Part shown: piece after piece, positions 9,564-17,645 of the stretch
How the letters are laid out: each line of letters opens with the position of its first letter
Position numbering within the stretch: the stretch's first letter is position 1
Source of the DNA: Verrucomicrobiota bacterium
GTDB taxonomy: Bacteria; Verrucomicrobiota; Verrucomicrobiia; Opitutales; Opitutaceae
NCBI GenBank assembly: GCA_014584295.1
Contig: JACTNC010000051.1
Span: 1-64,000 of the forward strand
Length of the DNA: 64,000 nucleotides
Reading direction: 5' to 3'
Made by a program: the position numbers and the translations under genes
Notes under the pieces: model-generated
What the model was told of the DNA's origin: nothing
Database searches by the model: none
The model's input: only the letters and a program-made list of their open reading frames with translations

Positions 9564-12506
9564 ATGAAATCACTACGGCTGCTTCCCATACTCGCAGTCC
9601 TGGCCGCTGGAGCCCTCAGCGGACAAACCGCAAGCACAAGCTCCACACCGCCAAGTCAGGACGATCAGCCCATCGTACTTTCACCCTTTGAGGTCAGCGC
9701 CGACGAAGACGTCGGCTATCAGGCCCGCGAGACGCTCGCCGGTGGCCGCACGCGCACCTCGCTCGACGACATCGCCAACTCCGTCGATGTCATCACGGCA
9801 CAATTGATCGAGGACATGGGCGCCCTCGACCTGCAGGACATTGCCGCCTTCGGTAGCAACATCCAACCCGGAAGCCTGATGGGTGATGGCAACACCGACG
9901 GTTCACTCACGGCACTTTGGGACCAGAACACCACCTATTTCCGCGGATTCCGCACCTACCGGGGAACACGCAATTTCATGTTCACGCTGATGTCGTTCAA
10001 CTCGTTCAGCAGCGACCGCATCGATCTCTCCAAGGGTCCCAACGCCGTCCTTTTCGGTATCGGCGAGCCCGGCGGTGCCATCAACTACAACACCAAACGC
10101 GCCTCGCTCACACGCAACCGCACCTCAATGTCCTTCCGGACAGACAGCGAAGGCTCGCTCCGCGGCGAGCTCGACGTGGACACCACCTTGATCAAAAACA
10201 AACTCGGCTTCCGCGCCGTGCTGCTCTCCGAGCGCACCGATTTTGCCTGGAAGCCCACGTATTCAAATACCGACGGCATCTACCTCGCAGGTGCTTATCG
10301 CCCCTTCAAAAAAACTCTGGTCAGGGCCAACTTTGAGTATCGCAATGTCAACCGCGCGTTGGGCAGGCGGGTCTATCCGCGCGACTCCTTCACGCCCTAC
10401 CTCAACGCTGGTTCCAAGAAGGTCATTGCCCCGGTGACGAGTACCAATGCGACCATTGAAGGTACGACGGGTGTTGTATCACTCGCCTCGATCGGCCTCG
10501 GTCGGAATAGTGCGCCTCGCATGGTCCAACTGGAGAACGGATCCATCATCAATACGATAAACACTGCCACCAGCACTTCCCTCTCTGTGGGTACGGAGAG
10601 TAACGTACAGATGCGCGAGGGCACCTTTCCGGATGCCACCGTCATTGAGGGTCGCAATGGCATTTCCGACTCCCAGGACAAGATGGGTGAAGTGACCATC
10701 GAGCAGGAACTCGCCAAGAATCTCTACCTCGAGCTCGGTTTCGCCGACTGGCAGATGCAGCGTGTCCAAGGCCAAGGAACCTTGTCGAACGTTCACAACA
10801 TCCAGATCGACGCCAACGGCTACATGCCCGGCTCAACAACCGTCGTAAATCCCAACTTCGGCAAATACTACTCCGAATTCAATCCGTTCCTCATCGAACG
10901 GCGTGAGAGCACAAAGACCTACCGTGCCACACTATCTTACTCCCTTGACCTTAGGAAACACAGCCGCTGGCTCGGCAATCACCGGGCTTCGGTCATGTGG
11001 GAGAACTATGATTTCCGCGAACTCTGGGATGCCAAGCGCCTCTACATCAGCGGCACGCCCACCGGTACCCTGCCCAACACCAATCCCATCAATGCCCAGA
11101 ATCAGGTCTGGATTCGGCAATACTACGACTTCGCGGGTGGAAGTTCCTACATGCGCGATGCGACTTATTTCTATCGCGGGGACGATTTCGACCTCGGCGG
11201 CGGCTACACCGCCAAGTGGCGCCACGGTGTGAACGGCAACATGCGCAACTTCCTGACGGACACCACCACCCATCTCGCCGTCTGGCAGGGCTCGTGGTTC
11301 GATGACCGCGTGATCGTGAGCTGGGGCTATCGCGGCGTCAAACAGAAGAACTACCGCGCCGGCAATGGCCAAGGTTACATCGCGCTCGATCCCGTGACGA
11401 GGGAGTATGTCTGGAAGAATCCGACGACAGGGGAAACCTACACCTCCATCTTTGATGCTCCGGTCGCAAATCTTATATCGACCGACAAAGGTCCGTCCCG
11501 CAACGAGGGAATCGTGGTCAAGGTCTTCCCTTGGCTGTCGCTCAGCGCGAATCACGCCACCAATTTCAATCCCACGACGAACGCTCCCTTCGATATCAAC
11601 GGCGACGTGATTGCCGCACCGAAGGGCGAGACAAAAGACTACGGCGTCCGGTTCAGGCTCCTGGATGGGAAAGTCCATTTCTCGACGCTGTATTACGAAA
11701 CAAACGCCACAGGCATGAGCGCGGCCGGCACCAACCGGAGTTCGCCCTATGCGAACGTCGATACCATGTATGACATCCTTGTGGCCAATGGAGTGATTGC
11801 CACCAATCCCTTTGACCTCTCCGGAGCGTCCAATCAGGTCAGGTATGACCAAAGCGCGAAAGGTTACGAGTTCTCCCTGTTCGCGCAGCCTCTTGATGGA
11901 TTGAGCATCCGCTTGAATGCAGCCAAGAATGAAAACATCGCCTCCGATGTAGGCCTCGAGGTCGTCGAATACTACCAGAACGTCGCACGTCCTATGCTGT
12001 CCAATGCCGCTTACGCAAACATGAGCAATGGCGGCAACACGATCGCATCGCTCCTTGCTTCGGCTGACAACAACCTCCAGCGAATGATAAACTACAGTGG
12101 AAGGCGCACTCCGCCTTCACCAGACTGGACTGGCAGCTTGAACGTGAGCTACGTCCTGGGTCGCGATTCCCTGTGGCGCGGAACCACCATCGGTGGCGCG
12201 GTTCGGTGGCGCGGCAAGACTCTCACGGGATACTGGGTCAACGCCGATGGTTCGTTCGACCTCGGCAAGCGCTTTTACTCCGATGATGATTTCACCTTCG
12301 ACCTCTTCGCGCGCTACCGGCGAAAGCTGTCGAACAAGATCACCTGGTCGGTCCAGTTCAATATCCGCAATCTCGCCGACGACCTCGGCTACAAGGCTGC
12401 TGAGTCAACCAACGTCAGCAGCGCGCCCGACTCCGCTATTGTTGTCACCCGCTACAATCTCAAGGAGCCGCGGATGTTCATCCTCAGCAACACGTTCTCA
12501 TTCTGA
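9564..12506 (+). CDS. TonB-dependent outer-membrane receptor
   Basis: A 980-residue outer-membrane transporter. Residues 1-20 are a signal peptide (LLPILAVLAAGALSG). A TonB-box-like stretch (LSPFEVSADED) follows, then a plug domain with DDIANSVDVITAQLIEDMGA, RGFRTYRGTRNF and RIDLSKGPNAVLFGIG ending in PGGAINYNTKRAS. The rest is a 22-strand-type barrel rich in aromatic residues, closing with LSNTFSF and the terminal Phe typical of barrel proteins. It lacks an N-terminal carboxypeptidase-regulatory domain, unlike the receptor at 28.6 kb. No SusD partner is present. The ligand is unknown; the upstream secreted propeller protein may be a partner. Confidence 0.93.
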   Translation: MKSLRLLPILAVLAAGALSGQTASTSSTPPSQDDQPIVLSPFEVSADEDVGYQARETLAGGRTRTSLDDIANSVDVITAQLIEDMGALDLQDIAAFGSNIQPGSLMGDGNTDGSLTALWDQNTTYFRGFRTYRGTRNFMFTLMSFNSFSSDRIDLSKGPNAVLFGIGEPGGAINYNTKRASLTRNRTSMSFRTDSEGSLRGELDVDTTLIKNKLGFRAVLLSERTDFAWKPTYSNTDGIYLAGAYRPFKKTLVRANFEYRNVNRALGRRVYPRDSFTPYLNAGSKKVIAPVTSTNATIEGTTGVVSLASIGLGRNSAPRMVQLENGSIINTINTATSTSLSVGTESNVQMREGTFPDATVIEGRNGISDSQDKMGEVTIEQELAKNLYLELGFADWQMQRVQGQGTLSNVHNIQIDANGYMPGSTTVVNPNFGKYYSEFNPFLIERRESTKTYRATLSYSLDLRKHSRWLGNHRASVMWENYDFRELWDAKRLYISGTPTGTLPNTNPINAQNQVWIRQYYDFAGGSSYMRDATYFYRGDDFDLGGGYTAKWRHGVNGNMRNFLTDTTTHLAVWQGSWFDDRVIVSWGYRGVKQKNYRAGNGQGYIALDPVTREYVWKNPTTGETYTSIFDAPVANLISTDKGPSRNEGIVVKVFPWLSLSANHATNFNPTTNAPFDINGDVIAAPKGETKDYGVRFRLLDGKVHFSTLYYETNATGMSAAGTNRSSPYANVDTMYDILVANGVIATNPFDLSGASNQVRYDQSAKGYEFSLFAQPLDGLSIRLNAAKNENIASDVGLEVVEYYQNVARPMLSNAAYANMSNGGNTIASLLASADNNLQRMINYSGRRTPPSPDWTGSLNVSYVLGRDSLWRGTTIGGAVRWRGKTLTGYWVNADGSFDLGKRFYSDDDFTFDLFARYRRKLSNKITWSVQFNIRNLADDLGYKAAESTNVSSAPDSAIVVTRYNLKEPRMFILSNTFSF

Positions 12507-12575
12507 GTCAAATGATGCTGTCGTGCCGGGTGCCTCATGTCCGGCATGCGGCAAACAGATGATCAATGGTTGAAC

Positions 12576-12600
12576 GTCGCGCCCGCCCAAGGGGCGCGAC
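12576..12600. terminator. Hairpin between convergent genes
   Basis: GTCGCGCCC (12576-12584) and GGGCGCGAC (12592-12600) form a perfect 9-bp stem with a 7-nt loop between the TonB receptor and the convergent gene ending at 12603. It lacks a T run on either side. It most likely blocks read-through in both directions. Confidence 0.55.
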
Positions 12601-12602
12601 AC

Positions 12603-13670
12603 TCAATCAAACATCGTCAGCTCAAGATTTCCTTTGCCTCGCATCCGGGTACGAATGGCGGAGAGGCTCTCGTGGACAAGTTCACCCATGGATGAGCAGC
12701 TCCGGAATTCGTTTCGCTGATAATGCTCGGCCAGGGATTCCCTCAGGCTCGCAACGTGTTCAGGCGTGGAGACGGTGTCTCGCGACATCGTCGCCAGCAG
12801 CAGGGCGAGTCGCTCCTCGCTCAGGCTCGCCCGCTGCAGCATCAGCACCTGCTCCTCGCGCTGGTATTGTTGCGCACTCTCAAGATTCAGATGCTGCATG
12901 CAAAATAGCGCGAAAGGCTGGTTGTCCTTGAAGAATTGGGGGCGGTAAAAATTCATCCGCCCTTCATAGCTCTGCTGGTCGAAATCCATCGCGCGGATCC
13001 GCACCTGAGCGCCTTCAAAATCGGGCGTGACCACAATCACAAAATTGTAGCTTCGCATGTCTCCCAAAAGGCGCACAAAGCACCGCTCATTGAATTTGAC
13101 GAGTTCCTTGGCGATGCGGATCGGGCGGATTTCCGGGTTGTCCAGCCAGCGCCGAATAAAGACATCGCCGGGTAGTCCTGCGATGTGTTCCTCCACCAGC
13201 GTTGTTCCGCAGGTGAGGTAGTTCATGCGGTTGGGGGAGAGGACGTGTTCCAGCTCCAGGCCGTAAACACGCGACGAATCCGCACGTTTTACGTAATAGT
13301 AGTCAGCGTTGTCATTGAAGGCATTGACGATCCGTATGCGAAACGGCGCCGAGTTTCCGAACGCACAGAAATCGACACGATCGACGTAGAGGTGGCGCAT
13401 GAACGACAGGTCTCCATCCACACGGATCAGCGCATAGACATACTTCAAGTCTTCGTTCAAAGCCTCCATTTCGAGCCGGTCATAAACCACCGACTCCCAC
13501 AGCGATGCCTTGCCATCCGCGCCAATCAGCGGTGCCGCTTCGGTAAAACCGCGCAGCCGCTCATACGTGATAGGCAGCGCCCGTTCCCGACGGTATTTGC
13601 GCAGGTAGGACCGAAGGTTGTCTCCAATCGGAAAGCTCGGCTTCTTGAGTTGGGGCCGATATGGATCCAT
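12603..13670 (-). CDS. Unassigned protein with protein-kinase-like sequence features
   Basis: 355 residues from the ATG at 13670. A longer reading frame to 13838 exists, but its extra codons are made of the REP-like repeat, so I reject it. I do not recognise a named family. In order the protein shows a YYYVKRAD strand (Lys128), a following helix with GLELEHVL (Glu139 or Glu141), a hinge-like LVEEHIAGLPGDVF, a loop LLGDMRSYNF (Asp204 and Asn209), then RIRAMDFDQQ (Asp229 and Asp231). That is the order of the beta-3 Lys, helix-C Glu, catalytic-loop Asp/Asn and metal-binding Asp of kinase folds. The C-terminal 100 residues are helical. No signal peptide or membrane segment. Kinase activity is an inference from motif order only. 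Confidence 0.6.
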   Translation of the reverse strand: MDPYRPQLKKPSFPIGDNLRSYLRKYRRERALPITYERLRGFTEAAPLIGADGKASLWESVVYDRLEMEALNEDLKYVYALIRVDGDLSFMRHLYVDRVDFCAFGNSAPFRIRIVNAFNDNADYYYVKRADSSRVYGLELEHVLSPNRMNYLTCGTTLVEEHIAGLPGDVFIRRWLDNPEIRPIRIAKELVKFNERCFVRLLGDMRSYNFVIVVTPDFEGAQVRIRAMDFDQQSYEGRMNFYRPQFFKDNQPFALFCMQHLNLESAQQYQREEQVLMLQRASLSEERLALLLATMSRDTVSTPEHVASLRESLAEHYQRNEFRSCSSMGELVHESLSAIRTRMRGKGNLELTMFD

Positions 13671-13725
13671 GGGCACACGTTGGCTGTCGTCATACCCGCT
13701 GGCAACGCCAACCGGGGACAGGAAA

Positions 13726-13824
13726 TGTAGCGGGCGCTTCCAGCTCCCGTTTTTCAACTCCGGAATAACCGGACGGCTTTCTGAAAAGATTTCGATCCTT
13801 GGGATCTGGAAGGTCCCGCTACCC
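13726..13824. repeat. REP-like inverted doublet, copy 1
   Basis: The unit at 13726-13749 begins TGTAGCGGG and contains a palindromic core CGGG...CTTCCAGCTCCCG. A second unit at 13801-13824 lies in opposite orientation (GGGATCTGGAAGG then TCCCGCTACCC). About 50 nt separates them. The same arrangement recurs at 31918-31978. Paired inverted short palindromes between genes are the hallmark of REP/BIME elements mobilised by REP-associated tyrosine transposases. Confidence 0.75.
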
Positions 13825-13872
13825 TTCAAGCCGGGCACGACGACGCGTGCCCCTCCCTCCGGGATAATCGGG

Positions 13873-14763
13873 CTATTTGTACCTCGCAGCCCGGCCGAAG
13901 TAGTTCAACAGCCAGAGTTCCTTCCAGACCCGATACCGACCTTCGTAGGTGATCTTGCCATGATCTTCGCGCTGGGAACGGGGAAACAGAAATCCGAGCT
14001 CTGTGTTCACTTCCTCGAGTTCCCGCTGCTGCATATTCAGATCCCCCAGCGGTTCCGTGGTCCACGGCACACGCGCCTCTCCGGCACGGACCATTCGCCG
14101 CTCATGCCGCGCCATGAGACGCGGAAGGGAGCGACGCCATGGAAGGCGTTCGACGAGCCAGTTTTCCGGATAGAACCCTCCAAATGGCAGGTAGAGATTG
14201 TCCGTCACATAGCGCGTGCCCGATTCAGTGAGTGACGACAGCGCAAAGCATTCGGAGATTCCCCCATGGCGCTGCGGCAGAAACGTGATCTGAATGCGCG
14301 TGTGCGCTGCTGCATCCTGATAGATGGAGGTACGCAGATAAATGCCTCCGCCGACTTCGGCCCTCAGAGCCTGGACTTGACGGTAGCCATTCAGTCGAAG
14401 CCAGTCCCGGACCTTCAGCAGCCGCGAATGTGTCGGCCACTCTTCGCCACTGGCATTCACCTGGAATCTCGGAAACAACGGAATTGGACTCACGCTCAGC
14501 GCGTGGATCTCCAGCCATCGATATCCCGTCTCAACCAGGAAATAGATCAGAAAGAAACCCGTCACCAGCACCCACAGCGAACGGTCGATCAGTCCAAGCG
14601 TCGATGAGATCACCGCCAGGCCCAGGGAGACAAAGGCCCACACCAGCCAGCGATTGACAATGGCAATGACGGGCGATGCGAGCCGTCGGTTCACCTGTGT
14701 GAGAAGCAGGGAAACGAGAAACACCCCGATGAGGGCGACGACTGGCCACGGTTGTCCGCTCAT
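13873..14763 (-). CDS. Membrane protein of unknown function behind dnaN
   Basis: 296 residues from the ATG at 14763; a TTG at 14772 is also in frame. Three transmembrane helices occupy about residues 8-30, 36-58 and 62-82 (VALIGVFLVSLLL, LVWAFVSLGLAVI, LWVLVTGFFLIYFLV). A 200-residue soluble domain follows, with WLRLNGYRQVQALRAE and two pairs of Arg-rich segments (RSLPRLMARHERRMVR). No enzyme motif was recognised. It starts 12 bp after the dnaN stop, so the two are very probably co-transcribed. The pairing may be conserved in related genomes, but nothing here shows a functional link. Confidence 0.7.
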   Translation of the reverse strand: MSGQPWPVVALIGVFLVSLLLTQVNRRLASPVIAIVNRWLVWAFVSLGLAVISSTLGLIDRSLWVLVTGFFLIYFLVETGYRWLEIHALSVSPIPLFPRFQVNASGEEWPTHSRLLKVRDWLRLNGYRQVQALRAEVGGGIYLRTSIYQDAAAHTRIQITFLPQRHGGISECFALSSLTESGTRYVTDNLYLPFGGFYPENWLVERLPWRRSLPRLMARHERRMVRAGEARVPWTTEPLGDLNMQQRELEEVNTELGFLFPRSQREDHGKITYEGRYRVWKELWLLNYFGRAARYK

Positions 14764-14775
14764 CCAAAGCAAATC

Positions 14776-15900
14776 TCAGCTCATGCGCACCGGCATGATC
14801 ACGCATATGAAGTTGTCGAGCGTCTTGAAGACACCCGGACTGACTTCATCCTTCACTTCAAGAAAGACTTCATCCTTGGTCAGGGACCTCAGCGGATCCA
14901 TGAGAAATGCAGGATTAAAGGCCGCTTGCAGGTCAGGTCCGCTATAATTGATGGCCATGGATTCATGCGCTTCGCCGAAATCCGGACTTTGCGCCATGAT
15001 TTCCAGAAGATTGCTGCTCAACTTGAGTTTAACGGAATTGGCCTTCTCGCTCGTCACAAGGGCGGCACGGTGGATGCATTGCAGCAGGAGCTCGCGCTCA
15101 AGCTTGATCCGCTGGTGCGTCTCCTTGGGAATAACCTGCTGGAAATTCGGGTAATTGCCCTCCACCACCTTGGAATACAGGTAGATCGAGTCGACCAGGC
15201 CACTGGTGTCCTTGTTGGTGCCAATCTGGAACGAGCAGCGCCGCTCGCTGAAATCGATCTTAACCTTGTCACCTTTGTCGAGCATGCGGAGCAGCTCGTT
15301 GACAGTCCTCGCCGGAAGAATGATAGCCCCTGCGCTTTCAGCGGGAATCTCCATTTCCTTGGCAATCAATGCTAGGCGGCGTCCATCCGTTGCCACCAGC
15401 GAAAGTTTTCCATCGCGGAAGCTGAAATAAACTCCGTTGAGGATATAACGCGTTTCATCTGCACTCTGCGCGTACGCAACGCTCTTGAGCATCGCCACAA
15501 GCTCAGGTTGCTCGACGGTAAAGGACTTTTCCTCTCCAAACTCAGGCAAGGGCGGAAATTCCTCCTTGCCCATTCCCATGATGCGGAAATTGGAACCGCC
15601 AGAGGTGATCTTCACCTGATGATTCGGCGCTGAGTCAACCGTTACATCCAAGTTCGGCAATTCACGAACAATGGTCGCCAGTCGTTTCACCGGAAGCGTG
15701 ACGGAGCCGCTTTCCTTCACGTCTGCTTTGATCCGGCAGCGAATGCCAAGATCAAGGTTGGTTGTGGTCAGCGAGATGACATCCTTCTCAGCCTCAATGA
15801 GCACATTGCTCAGGATGGGCATGGTCGTTTTCGATCCTACGACGTTGAGGACCTGGGCCAAACCGTTGCTGAAATGGTCGCGGTTGATTTTGAATTTCAT
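14776..15900 (-). CDS. dnaN: DNA polymerase III sliding clamp, beta subunit
   Basis: A 374-residue ring-forming clamp that tethers polymerase III to DNA. It has three domains of about 120 residues each. Recognisable clamp segments are [27 protein letters not shown] opening (residues 9-31), [38 protein letters not shown] and [10 protein letters not shown]. The C-terminus is [12 protein letters not shown], the conserved MPMR-type ending that forms part of the partner pocket, here MPVR. No dnaA or recF neighbour is visible, so it is outside the classic dnaA-dnaN-recF cluster. The upstream 290 bp are AT-rich with two perfect palindromes. Confidence 0.97.
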   Translation of the reverse strand: MKFKINRDHFSNGLAQVLNVVGSKTTMPILSNVLIEAEKDVISLTTTNLDLGIRCRIKADVKESGSVTLPVKRLATIVRELPNLDVTVDSAPNHQVKITSGGSNFRIMGMGKEEFPPLPEFGEEKSFTVEQPELVAMLKSVAYAQSADETRYILNGVYFSFRDGKLSLVATDGRRLALIAKEMEIPAESAGAIILPARTVNELLRMLDKGDKVKIDFSERRCSFQIGTNKDTSGLVDSIYLYSKVVEGNYPNFQQVIPKETHQRIKLERELLLQCIHRAALVTSEKANSVKLKLSSNLLEIMAQSPDFGEAHESMAINYSGPDLQAAFNPAFLMDPLRSLTKDEVFLEVKDEVSPGVFKTLDNFICVIMPVRMS

Positions 15901-15928
15901 GGGGCGCGCGGCGCGAAATTTAGGAAGT

Positions 15929-15957
15929 TAACAAAGTCTAACTGATCCCTAGTTCAA
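15929..15957 (-). promoter_or_regulatory. Candidate dnaN promoter
   Basis: On the minus strand, TTGAAC (15957-15952) and TTGTTA (15934-15929) are 17 nt apart, about 30 bp before the dnaN ATG. The -35 is fair and the -10 weak, so this is only a candidate. Two perfect palindromes lie just upstream: AGTAATTACT (15960-15969) and AAACCGCGGTTT (16035-16046), which could bind a regulator. Confidence 0.3.
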
Positions 15958-16193
15958 TAAGTAATTACTAGCAGTCTTATTATGGTCGCTGGGATCACCA
16001 ATAACTCCGGTTTTTCCCATCCGTTCTCCTCTGAAAACCGCGGTTTGAGGGGTATCGAAACGACGTGAATAACCGAGCGGAAGCCTGCGTGGAAACCGGC
16101 ACTTGTTCATGGTGGCAATCTTGTTCGGGTTCAATGTGCAGGTTCCTCACAGGTTATCCGAATGGTTCATTTGATTGGGATTTCAATGGCAGG

Positions 16194-17111
16194 TCACATT
16201 TTCGGGGAGTCATGGGCATCAGCTTCCCGGGAGTGGCGCAGCATGGCCCTCCGTATATGGCGTACGAGGCCAAAGCCTATGTAGCCCAAGGTCACCCCAA
16301 GAAGACCTACCTCCTTGAAGATCACAATGCCCGCGACCGCCACCAGAACCGGGACAAACGTCGTCAGGCGTGTCTTTGTCTGAAGGTCCACCTTCTTCCC
16401 GCTGGGGTAGCGAACGGTGCTGACCATCAGCACGGCAATGAGTGCCATGAGTACCGGCAACACCAAGGCCCAACGGTGCAGGGTCCTGTCGTTTTGTGCG
16501 ATATTCAGGAGAAAAAGAACGAGGCTCGCGACCGTGACCGCAGCGGCAGGTACGGGCAAACCCACGAAATCCCTTCCCGAATCCTTCTTATCCTGAAAGA
16601 GCAGGGGATTCGTGATGACGTTGAAGCGGGCGAGGCGAATGGCGGCGCAAAGCAGATAAACAAATGCAAAAAACCAGCCAATCTCCCGGAAAACAGGGTA
16701 TCCCTGAGTGGGCGAGAGAATCAGGAAAAACACCAGAAGTGCAGGTGCAATACCGAAGGACACAACGTCCGCCAAAGAATCAAATTCTGCACCGAAGAGT
16801 GATTCACGGCCGCCCATCCGGGCCAGCCGGCCATCCAGCAGATCGAATGCAGCTGCACCAAAAATCAGCCAGATGGCCTGCTTATAGAGTCCGATGGCCA
16901 CAACCGAGGTCTCAGCCGCAACCTTCATTTCAAAGTTGGCCTGAATACAGCGAATGACAGCGACAAATCCGCAGAAAAGATTCCCCGCGGTCATGAGGTT
17001 TGGCAGGAAATAGATGCGGCTTGCCTGCGTTACCGTGTAGGGATTTTCACGGTCCTCCAGTGAAGCTGCCGGGCTCACAGGGTCGGGAGAAGAAGGGAGC
17101 GTTTCAGCCAT
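16194..17111 (-). CDS. pssA: CDP-diacylglycerol--serine O-phosphatidyltransferase
   Basis: A 305-residue integral membrane enzyme that makes phosphatidylserine from CDP-diacylglycerol and serine, the precursor of phosphatidylethanolamine. The CDP-alcohol phosphotransferase signature is complete: D93-G94-x2-A97-R98-x8-G107-x3-D111-x3-D115 in DGRLARMGGRESLFG and EFDSLAD. Eight or so hydrophobic segments follow, for example FGIAPALLVFFLIL and TVASLVLFLLNIA. The N-terminal 30 residues are polar and probably cytoplasmic, and NLMTAGNLFCGF is the usual entry helix of this family. It is separated from dnaN by 290 bp and followed upstream by an orphan RelE-like gene. Confidence 0.92.
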   Translation of the reverse strand: MAETLPSSPDPVSPAASLEDRENPYTVTQASRIYFLPNLMTAGNLFCGFVAVIRCIQANFEMKVAAETSVVAIGLYKQAIWLIFGAAAFDLLDGRLARMGGRESLFGAEFDSLADVVSFGIAPALLVFFLILSPTQGYPVFREIGWFFAFVYLLCAAIRLARFNVITNPLLFQDKKDSGRDFVGLPVPAAAVTVASLVLFLLNIAQNDRTLHRWALVLPVLMALIAVLMVSTVRYPSGKKVDLQTKTRLTTFVPVLVAVAGIVIFKEVGLLGVTLGYIGFGLVRHIRRAMLRHSREADAHDSPKM

Positions 17112-17149
17112 GGTTATTTCAGGTTTGTGCGCCTTTGCTCCACTTCAGC

Positions 17150-17503
17150 CTATCTCTTGGTCAGCGATTCGAGATAGCGCCAGAATTTCGAATGCTGCTC
17201 CGCCAATTGGGTTTCAGACACCGGAAGCTTGTTGCGCAGAAGAAAGTCCTCGAGTGAATGCTGGTGCAGGATGTAGAGCACAAGGAGCGTTTCGCCACGG
17301 ATTTCAAAGTAGAAACGCCACGCGCCGGACCGAAGGCGGTACAACGCGCGACCGCCTCGGTTGAAGCGCCCAAGCGGTTCACGCGGTTTGTCCAAATCGG
17401 CCGCCTTGAGGCTGCTGATCGGAGCGACCGCCTCGAGCTGAGTGAGGGTATCGAGCTTGTTAAGCTCCCGGATCGCTTGCTCGGAGAAAGTGACTTGAAA
17501 CAT
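17150..17503 (-). CDS. Orphan RelE/ParE-like protein
   Basis: A 117-residue protein. The order is an N-terminal strand (MFQVTFSEQAIRELNKLD), a helix, then the beta sheet RALYRLRSGAWRFYFEIRGE and LVLYILHQHSLEDF. This resembles RelE/ParE-type toxins and related plasmid-stabilisation proteins; the Arg-rich strand and final hydrophobic strand fit. The C-terminal 25 residues (LAEQHSKFWRYLESLTKR) extend beyond typical RelE. No small antitoxin-like gene lies next to it: pssA starts 38 bp away and the histidine kinase gene ends 142 bp upstream. It may therefore be a non-toxic RelE-fold protein rather than one half of a toxin-antitoxin pair. Confidence 0.6.
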   Translation of the reverse strand: MFQVTFSEQAIRELNKLDTLTQLEAVAPISSLKAADLDKPREPLGRFNRGGRALYRLRSGAWRFYFEIRGETLLVLYILHQHSLEDFLLRNKLPVSETQLAEQHSKFWRYLESLTKR

Positions 17504-17645
17504 GGGTTAGCCGACCCGAGAAGAATGGGTTGCCGGATACGACTGAACGTTGCCTTGCTCAGGCAGGGCAGCAATGCTTTTCCACCACGCCTATCGACAG
17601 CGGTGACCTGGCCAATGCCTCGCTTTTCTGTCTCCCGCGCCTGTT

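Noticed and set aside
13671..13838. N-terminal extension of the gene at 12603
   Set aside because: The extra codons translate the REP-like unit (NGSWKRPLHF), so the start is placed at 13670.
15901..16193. Replication origin next to dnaN
   Set aside because: No cluster of DnaA boxes (TTATNCACA) and no dnaA gene were found; only one loose match (TTATCCGAA).
16065..16802. 245-residue open frame on the plus strand upstream of dnaN
   Set aside because: It overlaps pssA in antisense, has odd His/Glu-rich composition and no recognisable domain.
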